A stretch of DNA of 55,063 nt, from assembly GCA_018971065.1 (NCBI GenBank), contig JAGWVC010000013.1, positions 1 to 55,063 of the forward strand. Direction: 5' to 3'. This stretch comes from Sphingomonadales bacterium (GTDB taxonomy: Bacteria > Pseudomonadota > Alphaproteobacteria > Sphingomonadales > Sphingomonadaceae). Positions 6,959 to 15,740 of this stretch are shown here, in pieces. Made by a program: the position numbers and the translations under genes. Position 1 is the first letter of the stretch, and every line of letters begins with the position of its first letter. The notes beneath the pieces were generated by a model that saw only the letters and a list, made by a program, of their open reading frames with translations, did no database searches and was not told where the DNA came from.

Positions 6959-8992
6959 GTGACTAACGCCCGGCCCGACCCGCTGCTTCATTCATTCCGC
7001 ACGCGCGGTCTGAACTTCCGAAACCGCATGGTCCATGCTCCGACCACGATGAACATGTCCGATGCGCGCGGCTATGTCACACCCCAGACCGTGGGCGCCT
7101 ACGAGGCTCTCGCCGCAGGTGGCTTCGGCGCGGTCTGCGTCGGCGCCACCTGTGTGCGCTGGGACGGGCTGATCAACGAGCGCATGCTGGGCATCTACGA
7201 CGACACCTACATCATCAGCCATCGCGAGCTGGTCGAGGTGATCCACAACAACAACGCCCTCGCCGGGGTGCAACTGTTCTACGGCGGGTTGATCCCCGGC
7301 GTGGGCGCCACCTTCCCGCTGGAGCCGGGCAAGGGCTGGATTCCGGGCACGGTCTCGTGGGGGCCGACCGGCAAGTACCCGATCGGCAACCAGCAGCCGG
7401 GCGTCGTTTCCACCGAGACCTATCGCGAACTGGTCGAGGCCTATGCGCAAGGCGCGCGTCGGGCGAAGGAAGCTGGCTACGACTATGTCTCGTTCCACTT
7501 CTGCCACGGTTCACTGCCGCACGTCACGCTGTCGCTGCTCGAAAACCAGGGGCGCAACGACGAATACGCCGACCGTTTCCTGTTCTGCGAACAGATCATC
7601 CAGCGCACGCAGGAACTGTGCGGCAAGGACTACCCGCTGATCCCGCGCATGGTCTGCGACGAGAACTTCGTCGGCGGCTATGACCTCGACTACTTCATCG
7701 AGCACTACGCAACCCGCCTGCACGCGCTGGGCATCGACGCGATGGACTGCACGTTCGGCTCGATGCTGCCGGCGAAAAGTCGCGATCCCGAAGTGAGCTC
7801 GGGCGAGATCATCGGCGGTGGCTTCTACGTGCCGAACCTCGTCGCGCTGCCTTACGTGAAGCGGATGCGCGCAGGGCTGCGTGCGCGCGGGATCGACATG
7901 CCGCTGATGGGCTCGTGCAACATCAACACCCCCGCGCAGATGCGCGAAATGGTCGGCGAAGGTGCCGCCGATTTCTTCGCCTGCTGCCGCCAGTCGCTCG
8001 ACGATCCCGATTTTCCGCGCAAGATCGCCGAGGGCCGCGAGGACGAAATCCGCAAGTCCACCCGCACCGGCGCCTCGCTGCTGGCGGGGAACATCTTCGG
8101 CAAGGGCGTTGCCGGATCGGCGCAGAACGCCGCGTTCAGCCGCGATCGCGAATACCGCATCGTGCCCACCGCCGCACCGAAGCGCGTGTGGATCGCCGGC
8201 GGCGGCTCGGGCGGTATGGAATATGCGATCACCGCACACCGCATCGGCCATGACGTCACCCTGTTCGAAGCCGGCGACCAACTCGGCGGCACGATGGCGT
8301 GGGCCGGGAACTACCGCACGCTGCGCAACATGGAGCAGATTGCCTACCAGCCCGAGTGGCACAAGCTGATGGTGGCAAAACTGGGCATCGACGTGCACCT
8401 TCACACCGAGCTCACCGCCGCGATGGTGCGCGAGGGCGCGCCGGATGTGGTGGTCGTCGCCACCGGTGCGCGGCCGGCCTTACCTCAGGTCGCCGGTCTC
8501 GATGCGGCTCATGCTGCAGATTTTGTGCGCAGCATCGATCGCGTGCTGCGCGATGGGCCGGAGACGTTGCCGGCCGGCCCGGTGGTGGTCTGGGGCGCGG
8601 CAGAGGGTGTCGAACTCGCGCTCGACCTTGCCCGGGCTTGCCATGCCGTGCGCCTGCTCGACCCGCGCCCGCAATATGCCCCCGCCGCTTACATCGGTTC
8701 ACGCGCGCGCTATGTGAACCTGTGGTGCGGCGAAGCGGGCCTGTTCCCCGAATGCGGGGTTTCGCTCGACGCGATCGGGGCTGACAACGTCACCGTGCGC
8801 CACGCCGACGGGCACAGCGAAACGATCGCGTGCACCACGCTGATCCTTGCCCCCGGCCGCTCGGCATACGACCCGCTCAGCCAGGCCCTGCTTGGCAGCG
8901 GGGTTACCGTCCACGTGGTGGGCGATGCGCGCGCGCCGCGTTCCTACGGCAACGCCATCCACGAAGCCGCCTACCTCGCACGCCGCATCTGA
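6959..8992 (+). CDS. OYE-family FMN/FAD oxidoreductase lacking Fe-S cysteines
   Basis: Two-domain protein of 677 residues built like 2,4-dienoyl-CoA reductase (FadH), BaiCD and trimethylamine dehydrogenase. An N-terminal FMN TIM barrel (about 1-360) is followed by a pyridine-nucleotide/FAD domain with the loop AGGGSGG (413-419). The barrel keeps the substrate-anion pair His180 and His183 (FHFCHGS). The linker that normally carries four 4Fe-4S cysteines (IRPCIGCNQGC type) instead reads IRKSTRTGASLLAGN (364-378) with no cysteine. GTG at 6959 was taken as start because AGGAGG lies at 6949-6954. It probably reduces an enone or enoyl-CoA, but the electron route between flavins must differ. Confidence 0.87.
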   Translation: MTNARPDPLLHSFRTRGLNFRNRMVHAPTTMNMSDARGYVTPQTVGAYEALAAGGFGAVCVGATCVRWDGLINERMLGIYDDTYIISHRELVEVIHNNNALAGVQLFYGGLIPGVGATFPLEPGKGWIPGTVSWGPTGKYPIGNQQPGVVSTETYRELVEAYAQGARRAKEAGYDYVSFHFCHGSLPHVTLSLLENQGRNDEYADRFLFCEQIIQRTQELCGKDYPLIPRMVCDENFVGGYDLDYFIEHYATRLHALGIDAMDCTFGSMLPAKSRDPEVSSGEIIGGGFYVPNLVALPYVKRMRAGLRARGIDMPLMGSCNINTPAQMREMVGEGAADFFACCRQSLDDPDFPRKIAEGREDEIRKSTRTGASLLAGNIFGKGVAGSAQNAAFSRDREYRIVPTAAPKRVWIAGGGSGGMEYAITAHRIGHDVTLFEAGDQLGGTMAWAGNYRTLRNMEQIAYQPEWHKLMVAKLGIDVHLHTELTAAMVREGAPDVVVVATGARPALPQVAGLDAAHAADFVRSIDRVLRDGPETLPAGPVVVWGAAEGVELALDLARACHAVRLLDPRPQYAPAAYIGSRARYVNLWCGEAGLFPECGVSLDAIGADNVTVRHADGHSETIACTTLILAPGRSAYDPLSQALLGSGVTVHVVGDARAPRSYGNAIHEAAYLARRI

Positions 8993-9010
8993 ACCCCGGG
9001 AGAGAGCATC

Positions 9011-10189
9011 ATGGACTGGCTGAACGAAGACCAGCGCGCGCTGCGCGACATGGCCGCCGCCTTTGCCCGCAAGGAACTGGAACCGGTCGCCAACCGGATC
9101 GACCTTGACGAGCATTGCCCCGACGAGCTGATCGCCAAGGCTGCGGGCCTCGGCCTATTCGGGCTCTATACGTCCGCTGAATATGGCGGTTCGGGCGCGG
9201 ATCTGGTGTCGGTCTGCCTGGTGGTCGAGGAACTGGCCAAGGCCAGCCCGGCCTTTGCCGGCATGCTTACCGTGCAGATGGTGCTGTGCCCGAAAACCGT
9301 CGAGCTGCTCGGAACCGAGGCGCAGAAGCAGCGCATTCTGCCCAGGAATTCCAGCGGCGAGCGGCTGATGGCCTACTCGCAGAGCGAACCATCCGGCGCC
9401 GCCAACATTGCCGCGCACCTGACGAAGATCACGCCGGACGGTGACGGATACCGTATCGACGGGGCCAAGCTGTTCTGCACGCAAGGCGCGGCCAAGACCT
9501 ACCTCGTGATGGGCAAGACCACCGATCGCGCCGGTGCCAGCGGCTATGGCTGCGTGATTGTCGAAGCCGAGGACGAGGGCTTCCGCGTCGAGCCTTACGA
9601 GAACAAGCTCGGCTGGCGCGGTACCAACACTGGGCCTATCTCGTTCAACAACGTCTTCCTGAGCGACGACGACATCCTGGGCGACATCCTCACCGGCGGC
9701 TTCAGCCACAAGGCGGCGAACCAGGCCAACCTGCTCAGCCATGTCGCCACCTCGATCGGCTGCGCTCAGGGCCTGTTCGACAAGACGCTCGACTATGTGA
9801 AGCAGCGCCGGCTCTACGGCAAGGACATGGCCGAGTTGCAGCCGCTGGCCTACTGGCTGGCGGAAAGTCATGCCAAGATCGTCGCCTGCCGCGAACTGCT
9901 CTACAGCACCGTGCGCCAGTTCGAGGCCGGCACGCTGCCGGCGGCACAGGCCAACGTCTGCAAGGCCTACATCGGCGACACCACGTTCGATGTCTGCGTC
10001 AAGCTGGTGCAGATGTGGGGCGGCAGCGGCATCATGAACTCCACCGGGGTCAACCGCTACATGCGCGATGCCCGCGCCAAGTGCGTGGCCGAAGGCACCT
10101 CGGAAATCCATTATGCGATCATCGCCAACCAGTTGCTGCACGGCCAGCCGACGCTGGTTCCGAGCAACATCGTGAAGGCCGCGCCATGA
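9011..10189 (+). CDS. Acyl-CoA dehydrogenase
   Basis: Typical FAD acyl-CoA dehydrogenase of 392 residues, introducing an alpha-beta double bond into an acyl-CoA. It has the flavin segment YSQSEPSGAAN, the conserved GWRGTNTGPISFNNV strand, and the catalytic glutamate in AEGTSEIH near the C-terminus. Unlike the dehydrogenase at 1329 it therefore has the standard active-site base. GGGAGAG at 8998-9004 precedes the start. It follows the OYE-family gene by 18 nt and overlaps the ligase gene by 4 nt, so the three form one operon that would activate and desaturate a common substrate. Confidence 0.92.
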   Translation: MDWLNEDQRALRDMAAAFARKELEPVANRIDLDEHCPDELIAKAAGLGLFGLYTSAEYGGSGADLVSVCLVVEELAKASPAFAGMLTVQMVLCPKTVELLGTEAQKQRILPRNSSGERLMAYSQSEPSGAANIAAHLTKITPDGDGYRIDGAKLFCTQGAAKTYLVMGKTTDRAGASGYGCVIVEAEDEGFRVEPYENKLGWRGTNTGPISFNNVFLSDDDILGDILTGGFSHKAANQANLLSHVATSIGCAQGLFDKTLDYVKQRRLYGKDMAELQPLAYWLAESHAKIVACRELLYSTVRQFEAGTLPAAQANVCKAYIGDTTFDVCVKLVQMWGGSGIMNSTGVNRYMRDARAKCVAEGTSEIHYAIIANQLLHGQPTLVPSNIVKAAP

Positions 10190-11736
10190 ATACCGCCCTG
10201 CTCCACCAGCCGATCACCACGCTTGACGTAATCGCCACGGCGCTGTCGCGCGATCTCGATCGCACGGTCGTCATCGCCGCCGATGGCACGCCGCTCACCG
10301 CCGCACAGTTCGCGGCCGAGACCAGCCGCTATCAGCAATTGCTCGAAACGCTGGAACCGCGCCCGCGTCGGCTTGCGATCCTGTCGCGCAACCGCATCGA
10401 GGTGCTTTTCGCCTCAAACGCGGTGAACTTCGCGCAGATCGTCACCACCTCGCTGCACCCGATGGGCAGCATCGACGACTACCTTTACGTCCTTGCCGAT
10501 GCCGAGATCGATACGCTGGTCTATGATGCCGATCACTACGACGCGGCGGCTGCGGAACTGAAGGCCCGCGCGCCCACCTTGAAGCACCTGCTGGCGATGG
10601 GGCCCAGCGAGGTCGGCACCGACATAACCGAGGCCGCGAAAGCGTTCGCGCCCCGCCCCCTCGTCGCGCCGGCGGTCGATACCGATGCCTTGTTCCGCAT
10701 CGCCTATTCGGGCGGAACCACCGGCAAGCCCAAAGGCATCGCCGCCAGCTACCGCACCATCGCCACCTCCACGCTGATCCAGCTCACCAGTTGGGAATGG
10801 CCCAAGGAAATCCGCCACCTGGTCTGCGCGCCGCTCAGCCACGCCGGCGCCTCGGTGCTGCCTTCGGTGCTGTGGCTAGGCGGCACGCTGGTGGTCCTTC
10901 CCGGCTTCGAGCCGGTGGCGGTGATGCAGGCGATCGAACGGCACCGCATCACCTCGGTGCTGATGGTTCCCACCATGATCATCGCCATGATCGACCATCC
11001 CCGCTTCGGCGAATTCGACCTGTCCAGCCTCGAAGTGATCTTCTACGGCGCTTCCGCGTTCCCCGCCGCCCGCCTGAACGATGCGATCGGCAAGCTGGGG
11101 CAGGTGTTCTTCCAGTTCTACGGCCAATCCGAAGCGCCGATGTCGGTCACCGTCATGCGCCGCGCCGAGCATACCCCTGGCGATCTCGTGCGGCTCTCCT
11201 CGTGCGGGCGCCCGACGCCGCTGTGCCGCGTTGCCCTGCTCGACAACGACAACCGCGAGGTTCCCGACGGCACCCCCGGCGAAATCTGCGTGCGCGGGCC
11301 GCTGCTGATGAACGGCTACCTCAACAAGCCCGAGGAAACCGCCGAAGCCTTCGCCGGTGACTGGCTGCACACCGGCGACGTCGCGATCAAGGGGCCGGAC
11401 GGCTTCCTGCGGATCGTCGATCGCAAGAAGGACATGATCGTCTCGGGCGGGTTCAACGTCTTCGCCCGCGAGGTCGAGGACGTGCTGGGCGAACACCCGG
11501 CGGTCAAGGTCTGCGCGGTGATCGGCGTGCCCGATGCCAAGTGGGGCGAGGCGGTCAAGGCCGTCGTGGTCCTGCACGACGGTGCCAGCGTCGCCCCGCA
11601 AGACCTCATCGCGCTGGTTCGCGACCGCAAGGGTGCGGTGCAGGCACCGAAGTCGATCGACTTCATCGATGCGCTGCCGCTCTCACCGCTCGGCAAACCG
11701 GACAAGAAGGCGCTACGCGCCCGCTACGCCGGTTGA
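10186..11736 (+). CDS. Acyl-CoA synthetase (AMP-binding)
   Basis: ANL-superfamily acid:CoA ligase of 516 residues. Motifs in order: the P-loop YSGGTTGKPKG, the aromatic YGQSEAP motif, HTGDVA, the hinge DRKKDMIVSGGFNVF, and the C-terminal catalytic lysine in PLSPLGKPDKK. It should activate a carboxylic acid as the adenylate and then the CoA thioester, the entry step of the pathway. Start at 10186 overlaps the dehydrogenase stop (ATGA). The 3' end overlaps the convergent P450 gene by 24 nt. Substrate unknown; the motifs do not separate medium-chain, cyclic or steroid acids. Confidence 0.92.
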   Translation: MNTALLHQPITTLDVIATALSRDLDRTVVIAADGTPLTAAQFAAETSRYQQLLETLEPRPRRLAILSRNRIEVLFASNAVNFAQIVTTSLHPMGSIDDYLYVLADAEIDTLVYDADHYDAAAAELKARAPTLKHLLAMGPSEVGTDITEAAKAFAPRPLVAPAVDTDALFRIAYSGGTTGKPKGIAASYRTIATSTLIQLTSWEWPKEIRHLVCAPLSHAGASVLPSVLWLGGTLVVLPGFEPVAVMQAIERHRITSVLMVPTMIIAMIDHPRFGEFDLSSLEVIFYGASAFPAARLNDAIGKLGQVFFQFYGQSEAPMSVTVMRRAEHTPGDLVRLSSCGRPTPLCRVALLDNDNREVPDGTPGEICVRGPLLMNGYLNKPEETAEAFAGDWLHTGDVAIKGPDGFLRIVDRKKDMIVSGGFNVFAREVEDVLGEHPAVKVCAVIGVPDAKWGEAVKAVVVLHDGASVAPQDLIALVRDRKGAVQAPKSIDFIDALPLSPLGKPDKKALRARYAG

Positions 11737-12957
11737 CCCCACGCGCACCGGCAGGCTGGTCCAGCCGACCTGGAACTCGGATTCGGCGAAAGTGCCTTCG
11801 TCGGGCAACAGCGCGAAGGTCGGTGCCGCGCGCAGGAATTCCTCGATCAGGATCGCCCCTTCCAGCCGCGCCAGATGGACGCCGATGCAGAAGTGCGGCC
11901 CCACCCCGAAGCTGAGCATGCGGCGCGGCTTGCGATTCCACTCGAATTCATCGGCGCGTTCGAATTCGCGCGGATCGCGGTTGGCGGAGGCGATCAGCAG
12001 GATCACGCGCTGGCCGGGTTCGAGATCGACACCGCCAAGGCGCACCGGCTTTCGCACCGTGCGGCCGAACCATTGCGCCGGGGCGTTGTAGCGCAGCATC
12101 TCCTCCCACGCCTGCGGGGCATGGGCGGCAAGGTTCGCGCGCACCGCCGCAAGCTGGCGGGGCCGCCGCGCGAGTTCGAGCAGCCCGCCGGCAATGATCT
12201 TGGGCACGGTTTCGGTGCCGCCGGCCAGCGTGGACATGACATCGATGGCGATCTCGCGATCGGTGAGCGGCCGGCCGATCAGATCGCGTTGCAACAGCGG
12301 ATCGATGAACGGGCTGGCACGCCCCTTCCCCGCCCGCCGCCGCCGCACCTCGCCGCCGAGCAGGTCGAGCGCTTCCTCGCGCGCGGCCAGCCCGTCGGCG
12401 GTGATGCCGCTTTGCCCCGGCGCGCGGGCGACAACGCGGCCGAACAGCTCGATCACCGCGTCCGGATCGGCGATCTCCAGCCCGAGCTGGTCGATCGTCA
12501 CCTGCACCGCGACGCGGCTGGCATAGTCGCTGTTGATGTCGAAGCGGCCGCGCGGCAGCAGTTCGGTCAACCGGCGCCGGGTCAACGCGCGGATATGCGG
12601 CTCCAGCTTCGCGACCGCGCCCTTCAGGAACGGCGCGGCGAAAGCCTGGCGGAAACGGGTGTGGACTGGCGGATCGAGCCACAGGAACATCGCCTTTTCC
12701 GGCTCCAGCCGGGGCGGTGGCGGGTTGCCGCGATGGTGCTGCAGCAAGGCGGCGCGCGAGAACACCTGCGTTTCCGCTTCGGAGAAATGCTCGGCATCCA
12801 TGAAGCCGTCCCACACGTCCTGGAAGCGGCTGAACACGTAAGCATCGTATTCGGGCAGGAACCACGCCGGGTGCGCCTCGCGCAGCACCGGATAGAACGC
12901 GTGGGGATCGCGCATCGCCTGCGGCGAGAACGGATCGTAGTGGAAGGCGGCGGTCAT
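11713..12957 (-). CDS. Cytochrome P450
   Basis: Soluble bacterial class I P450 of 414 residues. The heme loop FGVGPHFCIG places the heme cysteine at 357; the I-helix oxygen-activating segment is AGGTET (245-250), and the K-helix ExxR is EMLR (286-289). It needs separate ferredoxin and reductase partners, and none is encoded in the island. It is the last gene of an eight-gene minus-strand operon, and its start overlaps the preceding thioesterase stop (ATGA). It would hydroxylate an unactivated carbon of the substrate. Its 3' end overlaps the ligase gene tail-to-tail by 24 nt. Confidence 0.94.
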   Translation of the reverse strand: MTAAFHYDPFSPQAMRDPHAFYPVLREAHPAWFLPEYDAYVFSRFQDVWDGFMDAEHFSEAETQVFSRAALLQHHRGNPPPPRLEPEKAMFLWLDPPVHTRFRQAFAAPFLKGAVAKLEPHIRALTRRRLTELLPRGRFDINSDYASRVAVQVTIDQLGLEIADPDAVIELFGRVVARAPGQSGITADGLAAREEALDLLGGEVRRRRAGKGRASPFIDPLLQRDLIGRPLTDREIAIDVMSTLAGGTETVPKIIAGGLLELARRPRQLAAVRANLAAHAPQAWEEMLRYNAPAQWFGRTVRKPVRLGGVDLEPGQRVILLIASANRDPREFERADEFEWNRKPRRMLSFGVGPHFCIGVHLARLEGAILIEEFLRAAPTFALLPDEGTFAESEFQVGWTSLPVRVGSTGVAGA

Positions 12958-13709
12958 GGCGCGGCCTCGCGCCGGCGGTCCACGAACACGCTTTGCAGCG
13001 CGGTGGCGAAGGCGCCGGTGCGGTCACTCATCGCCAGCCGCGTCACCGCGGCGCCGTTGCCGGCGCATTCGCTGGCGCCTTCGAGCAGCCACCAGTCGCC
13101 GCGCGGCATGCGGGTGAGGTGCAGTGACAGGTCAAGCGTCGGATAAGTGAACGCCTGAGGATCAGCGGGCGGGGCGATGTAGGTGCCCCAGTCGGCGGCG
13201 GCGGCGAGCGCGCCCAGCGGGTCGATCGGCTCGCCGGCGATCATCGGCGTGATCACCCGCATCCACACCGCGCCCGGGCCGGGCTCGTGCTCGCTGCCGG
13301 CGACGCGGATCGATTCCGACATCGCCCGCACCCACGGCGCAACGCCGTCGGGGAACGGCCGGCCCGGTGGCGCGCCCGGCGCCTCGTCCGCGCCTTCGCC
13401 GCGCACCCGCAGCAGGCTGGCGCGCAGCACGGTGCGGCCAGCCACCGTCATGTCGAGTTCGGCCAGTTGCAGCCGCGCACCGTCACGCAGCACGCGCACC
13501 ACCGGCGTCATCGCCGCCATCGGCACCGCGCCGAGCAAGTCGAGCGTGAGCCGCACCGGCCGCATCGGCGTGCGCGTGGGCACCGCGCCCAGCACTTGCG
13601 CCGCCAGCCCCGCCACCGGGGCGCCGCCCTGGGTGGCGGCATCCCAGCGGCTGCCGCCCAGGCCGGTGGGCAGGAAATCGTCGCCGCTGCGGGTGTAGAA
13701 GCCGCTCAT
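12954..13709 (-). CDS. Acyl-CoA thioesterase-like protein (TesB type)
   Basis: Protein of 251 residues with a double-hotdog layout: the N-terminal half contains GGAPVAGLAAQVLG and the strand VRLTLDLLGAVP, and the second half contains ADWGTYIAPP and a final strand with ALQSVFVDRR. TesB-type enzymes use Asp, Thr and Gln in the second hotdog; D and Q candidates are present at ADWG and LQS. It may release the acid from its CoA ester. Four-nt overlaps on both sides place it in the P450 operon. A start upstream of 13709 would run into the preceding gene. Confidence 0.78.
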   Translation of the reverse strand: MSGFYTRSGDDFLPTGLGGSRWDAATQGGAPVAGLAAQVLGAVPTRTPMRPVRLTLDLLGAVPMAAMTPVVRVLRDGARLQLAELDMTVAGRTVLRASLLRVRGEGADEAPGAPPGRPFPDGVAPWVRAMSESIRVAGSEHEPGPGAVWMRVITPMIAGEPIDPLGALAAAADWGTYIAPPADPQAFTYPTLDLSLHLTRMPRGDWWLLEGASECAGNGAAVTRLAMSDRTGAFATALQSVFVDRRREAAP

Positions 13710-14773
13710 GCCGGGACCTGCCGCCGACCGTCGCGCGAGGCGGTGTCGATCGCCGCCAGCAGACGCGCCAGCCGCACCGCATCGCCGAAATCGGGCACGG
13801 TGCGCTGGCCGGTGCGCAAGTCGGCGGCGAACGCGGCCCATGCCTCGGCCACGTTCACCGCCGGGCCGGACAGGTGCGGCGCGACCGGATCGGGCAGCGC
13901 GACGGGCGCGCTGGCCTCCAGCCGCAGCGGGGCGATCTGGCAGGTGCCCGGGACTGTGCCCGAAAGGCGCAGCCAGCCGTCCTCACCCGCCAGTTCGAAC
14001 AACGCGGTGCGGTCGGCGGGGCGGCCGCCGACCACTTCGAACGTGGACACGCAGCCGCTGTCATGCCGGCCCAGCACCAGCATGTGATCGGCCGAGGTGC
14101 GCGGCACCGTGCCGCCGGTATCGCTGACCGGCACTTCCGGGAGGAACGTCGTGCAGCGGGCATCGACCTCGCGCCACGGCCCCGCCAGCGCCTCGGCGGT
14201 AGCGAGCGTGTGGCCGCCGCCGATCGTCTCCAGCGTGGCGCCATTGCGCCGGTCCTGAAGGTAGGCGCTCGCAGCGTCAGTCTGTGCGCCCCACGCCGCT
14301 GCCGACCCGAACACCCGCATGACCTTGAGGCGCCCCAATGCCCCGCGCGCCACCAGATCGCGCGCCGCGCGCACCGCCGGGGCGAACAGCCCTTGCAGCC
14401 CGACCATCGCGTGCACGCCCGCCGGCACCGCCGCCGCCATTTCCTGCGCCTCGGCCAGATCACGCCCCAGCGGCCATTCGCAATAGACGTGCTTGCCCGC
14501 CGCCAGCGCCGCCAGCACCACGGCGCGATGCTCGGGCACTTTCACCGTCACCGCCACCACGTCCACATCCGGATCGCGCGCCAGCGCCAGCGAATCACCG
14601 AAAGCGCGCGCCGCGCCGAAATGCGTGGCGGCGGCCTCCGCGCCGGCCTGCGTTCGCGCCGAAACGGCGGTGATCGCGAACACGGGCAGCGCCCGCAGCG
14701 CCGACAGGTGCGCATCGCGCGCCCAGCCGCGCTGCGGATTGGCGCCGACTATTCCCACCCGGATCGGCTTCAT
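13706..14773 (-). CDS. Gfo/Idh/MocA-like protein, Gal80-like
   Basis: NAD(P)-binding oxidoreductase-fold protein of 355 residues. The N-terminal Rossmann segment is RVGIVGANPQRGWARDAH (5-22). The family's catalytic EKP motif is replaced by CEWPLGRDLAEA (Glu99-Trp100-Pro101), so the usual lysine is missing. This EWP form is what I recall from fungal Gal80-like relatives. A beta-sheet C-terminal domain follows with a plausible substrate face. It is embedded in the minus-strand operon with 4-nt overlaps. It may be a non-standard oxidoreductase or a ligand-binding protein. Confidence 0.82.
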   Translation of the reverse strand: MKPIRVGIVGANPQRGWARDAHLSALRALPVFAITAVSARTQAGAEAAATHFGAARAFGDSLALARDPDVDVVAVTVKVPEHRAVVLAALAAGKHVYCEWPLGRDLAEAQEMAAAVPAGVHAMVGLQGLFAPAVRAARDLVARGALGRLKVMRVFGSAAAWGAQTDAASAYLQDRRNGATLETIGGGHTLATAEALAGPWREVDARCTTFLPEVPVSDTGGTVPRTSADHMLVLGRHDSGCVSTFEVVGGRPADRTALFELAGEDGWLRLSGTVPGTCQIAPLRLEASAPVALPDPVAPHLSGPAVNVAEAWAAFAADLRTGQRTVPDFGDAVRLARLLAAIDTASRDGRRQVPA

Positions 14774-15393
14774 CCCATCACGCTCCCCGCGATCGATCCG
14801 ATCACCTGCACTAGCCGGGGATCGACGATGTATTCGGGGCAGTCGGCATCGAAGAACGCATCGACCAGCCCCCAGTGCGCCGGCGCATCCATATAGGGGC
14901 CGGTCAGGCCGTCCAGCGCGTCGAACTCCTGCTCCCAGACGAACTCGAACGGCGTTTCGCCTGCCGTCCACTGCACGGGGCTCAGCGCCCAGCGCCGGAT
15001 TTCGGGAACGGCGCCGGGCAGCAGCAAGGTCGCCGCCGCCAGCGCTGCTTTCCGGGCCGGCTCCGTGCCGGGGAAGCAGCGGAACACCAGCGCCCGCCAG
15101 ATGCCCGGCCCGCCGGCGCGGCCGCCGGCGTTTTCGAGGCGATAGCCGAGGCTGGTCACCGCCAGCCCCGCCAGCAGCGATGCCAGCGCCCGGGCGAGCG
15201 CGGCCGCGTGCGCCTCATCCTCGAACGCCACGCGCCAGACGATGTCGCCGGCGTTGATCACCGCGCGGTCCAGCACCGGCGCCGCCCAGGCCGACCGCAC
15301 GCCGGGCAATGCGCCTGCCGTGGCCAGCACCCCGGCGATCAACGCCGCGCGCCGTTCGGGCGGCGCCTTCGCCATGCCCAATGCAACGAACAT
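14770..15393 (-). CDS. Dabb-like (stress-responsive alpha/beta barrel) protein
   Basis: Protein of 207 residues. The C-terminal part, with FEFVWEQEFDALDGLTGPYM followed by HWGLVDAFFDADCPEYIVD, matches the pattern of Dabb-domain proteins, which are small dimeric ferredoxin-like barrels. The N-terminal half looks like a second, weaker copy with DIVWRVAFEDEAHAAAL, so it may be a two-barrel protein. Some relatives are polyketide or olivetolic-acid cyclases, but most have no known role. The start shares one nucleotide with the preceding stop (TGATG), showing tight translational coupling. Confidence 0.68.
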   Translation of the reverse strand: MFVALGMAKAPPERRAALIAGVLATAGALPGVRSAWAAPVLDRAVINAGDIVWRVAFEDEAHAAALARALASLLAGLAVTSLGYRLENAGGRAGGPGIWRALVFRCFPGTEPARKAALAAATLLLPGAVPEIRRWALSPVQWTAGETPFEFVWEQEFDALDGLTGPYMDAPAHWGLVDAFFDADCPEYIVDPRLVQVIGSIAGSVMG

Positions 15394-15740
15394 CAGCCCT
15401 GCTCCTGCGCGGACAGCATCCGCCGCTGGCGCGATACCAGCAACGGCTCCAACCCCTGCCAGAAGGCCTGCTTGGCCGCGCGCTCATCGCTGCCGTCGGG
15501 CAGGCGGCTGAAGCGCTGGCGCCACCAGCCGGCGACGCCGTGCACCCGCCAGACGAACCACAGCGTCGTTTCCACGCCGGGCAGGTCCGGTCCGGGCGGG
15601 CTCTGCCACGCCGCCTGCAGCACCATGCCCCGCCGCTCCGCCGCCGGCACGTAATCGGCGCGATAATGCGCCCTTACGGCCGCCGCCTGGCCGGGCCGAA
15701 CCACCAGTTCATCGAGAATGAGGACGTTGTCCGGCGCCAT
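15393..15740 (-). CDS. Small dimeric alpha/beta-barrel-like protein
   Basis: Small protein of 115 residues starting MAPDNVLILDELVVRPGQAAAVRAHY, the strand-helix opening of antibiotic-monooxygenase/NIPSNAP-like dimeric barrels, and containing LWFVWRVHGVAGWW. Family assignment is tentative. It lies between the NTF2-like and Dabb-like genes, with one-nucleotide stop/start overlaps (TGATG) at each end. It may act with its neighbours on a reactive ketone or aldehyde intermediate; no catalytic residue can be named. Confidence 0.62.
   Translation of the reverse strand: MAPDNVLILDELVVRPGQAAAVRAHYRADYVPAAERRGMVLQAAWQSPPGPDLPGVETTLWFVWRVHGVAGWWRQRFSRLPDGSDERAAKQAFWQGLEPLLVSRQRRMLSAQEQG

Noticed and set aside
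4274..6991. Very long open frame (about 900 codons) on the minus strand, antisense to the TonB receptor
   Set aside because: Its protein is low-complexity and rich in Arg, Ala, Gly and Val, without domain signatures; it is a GC-rich shadow of the receptor gene.
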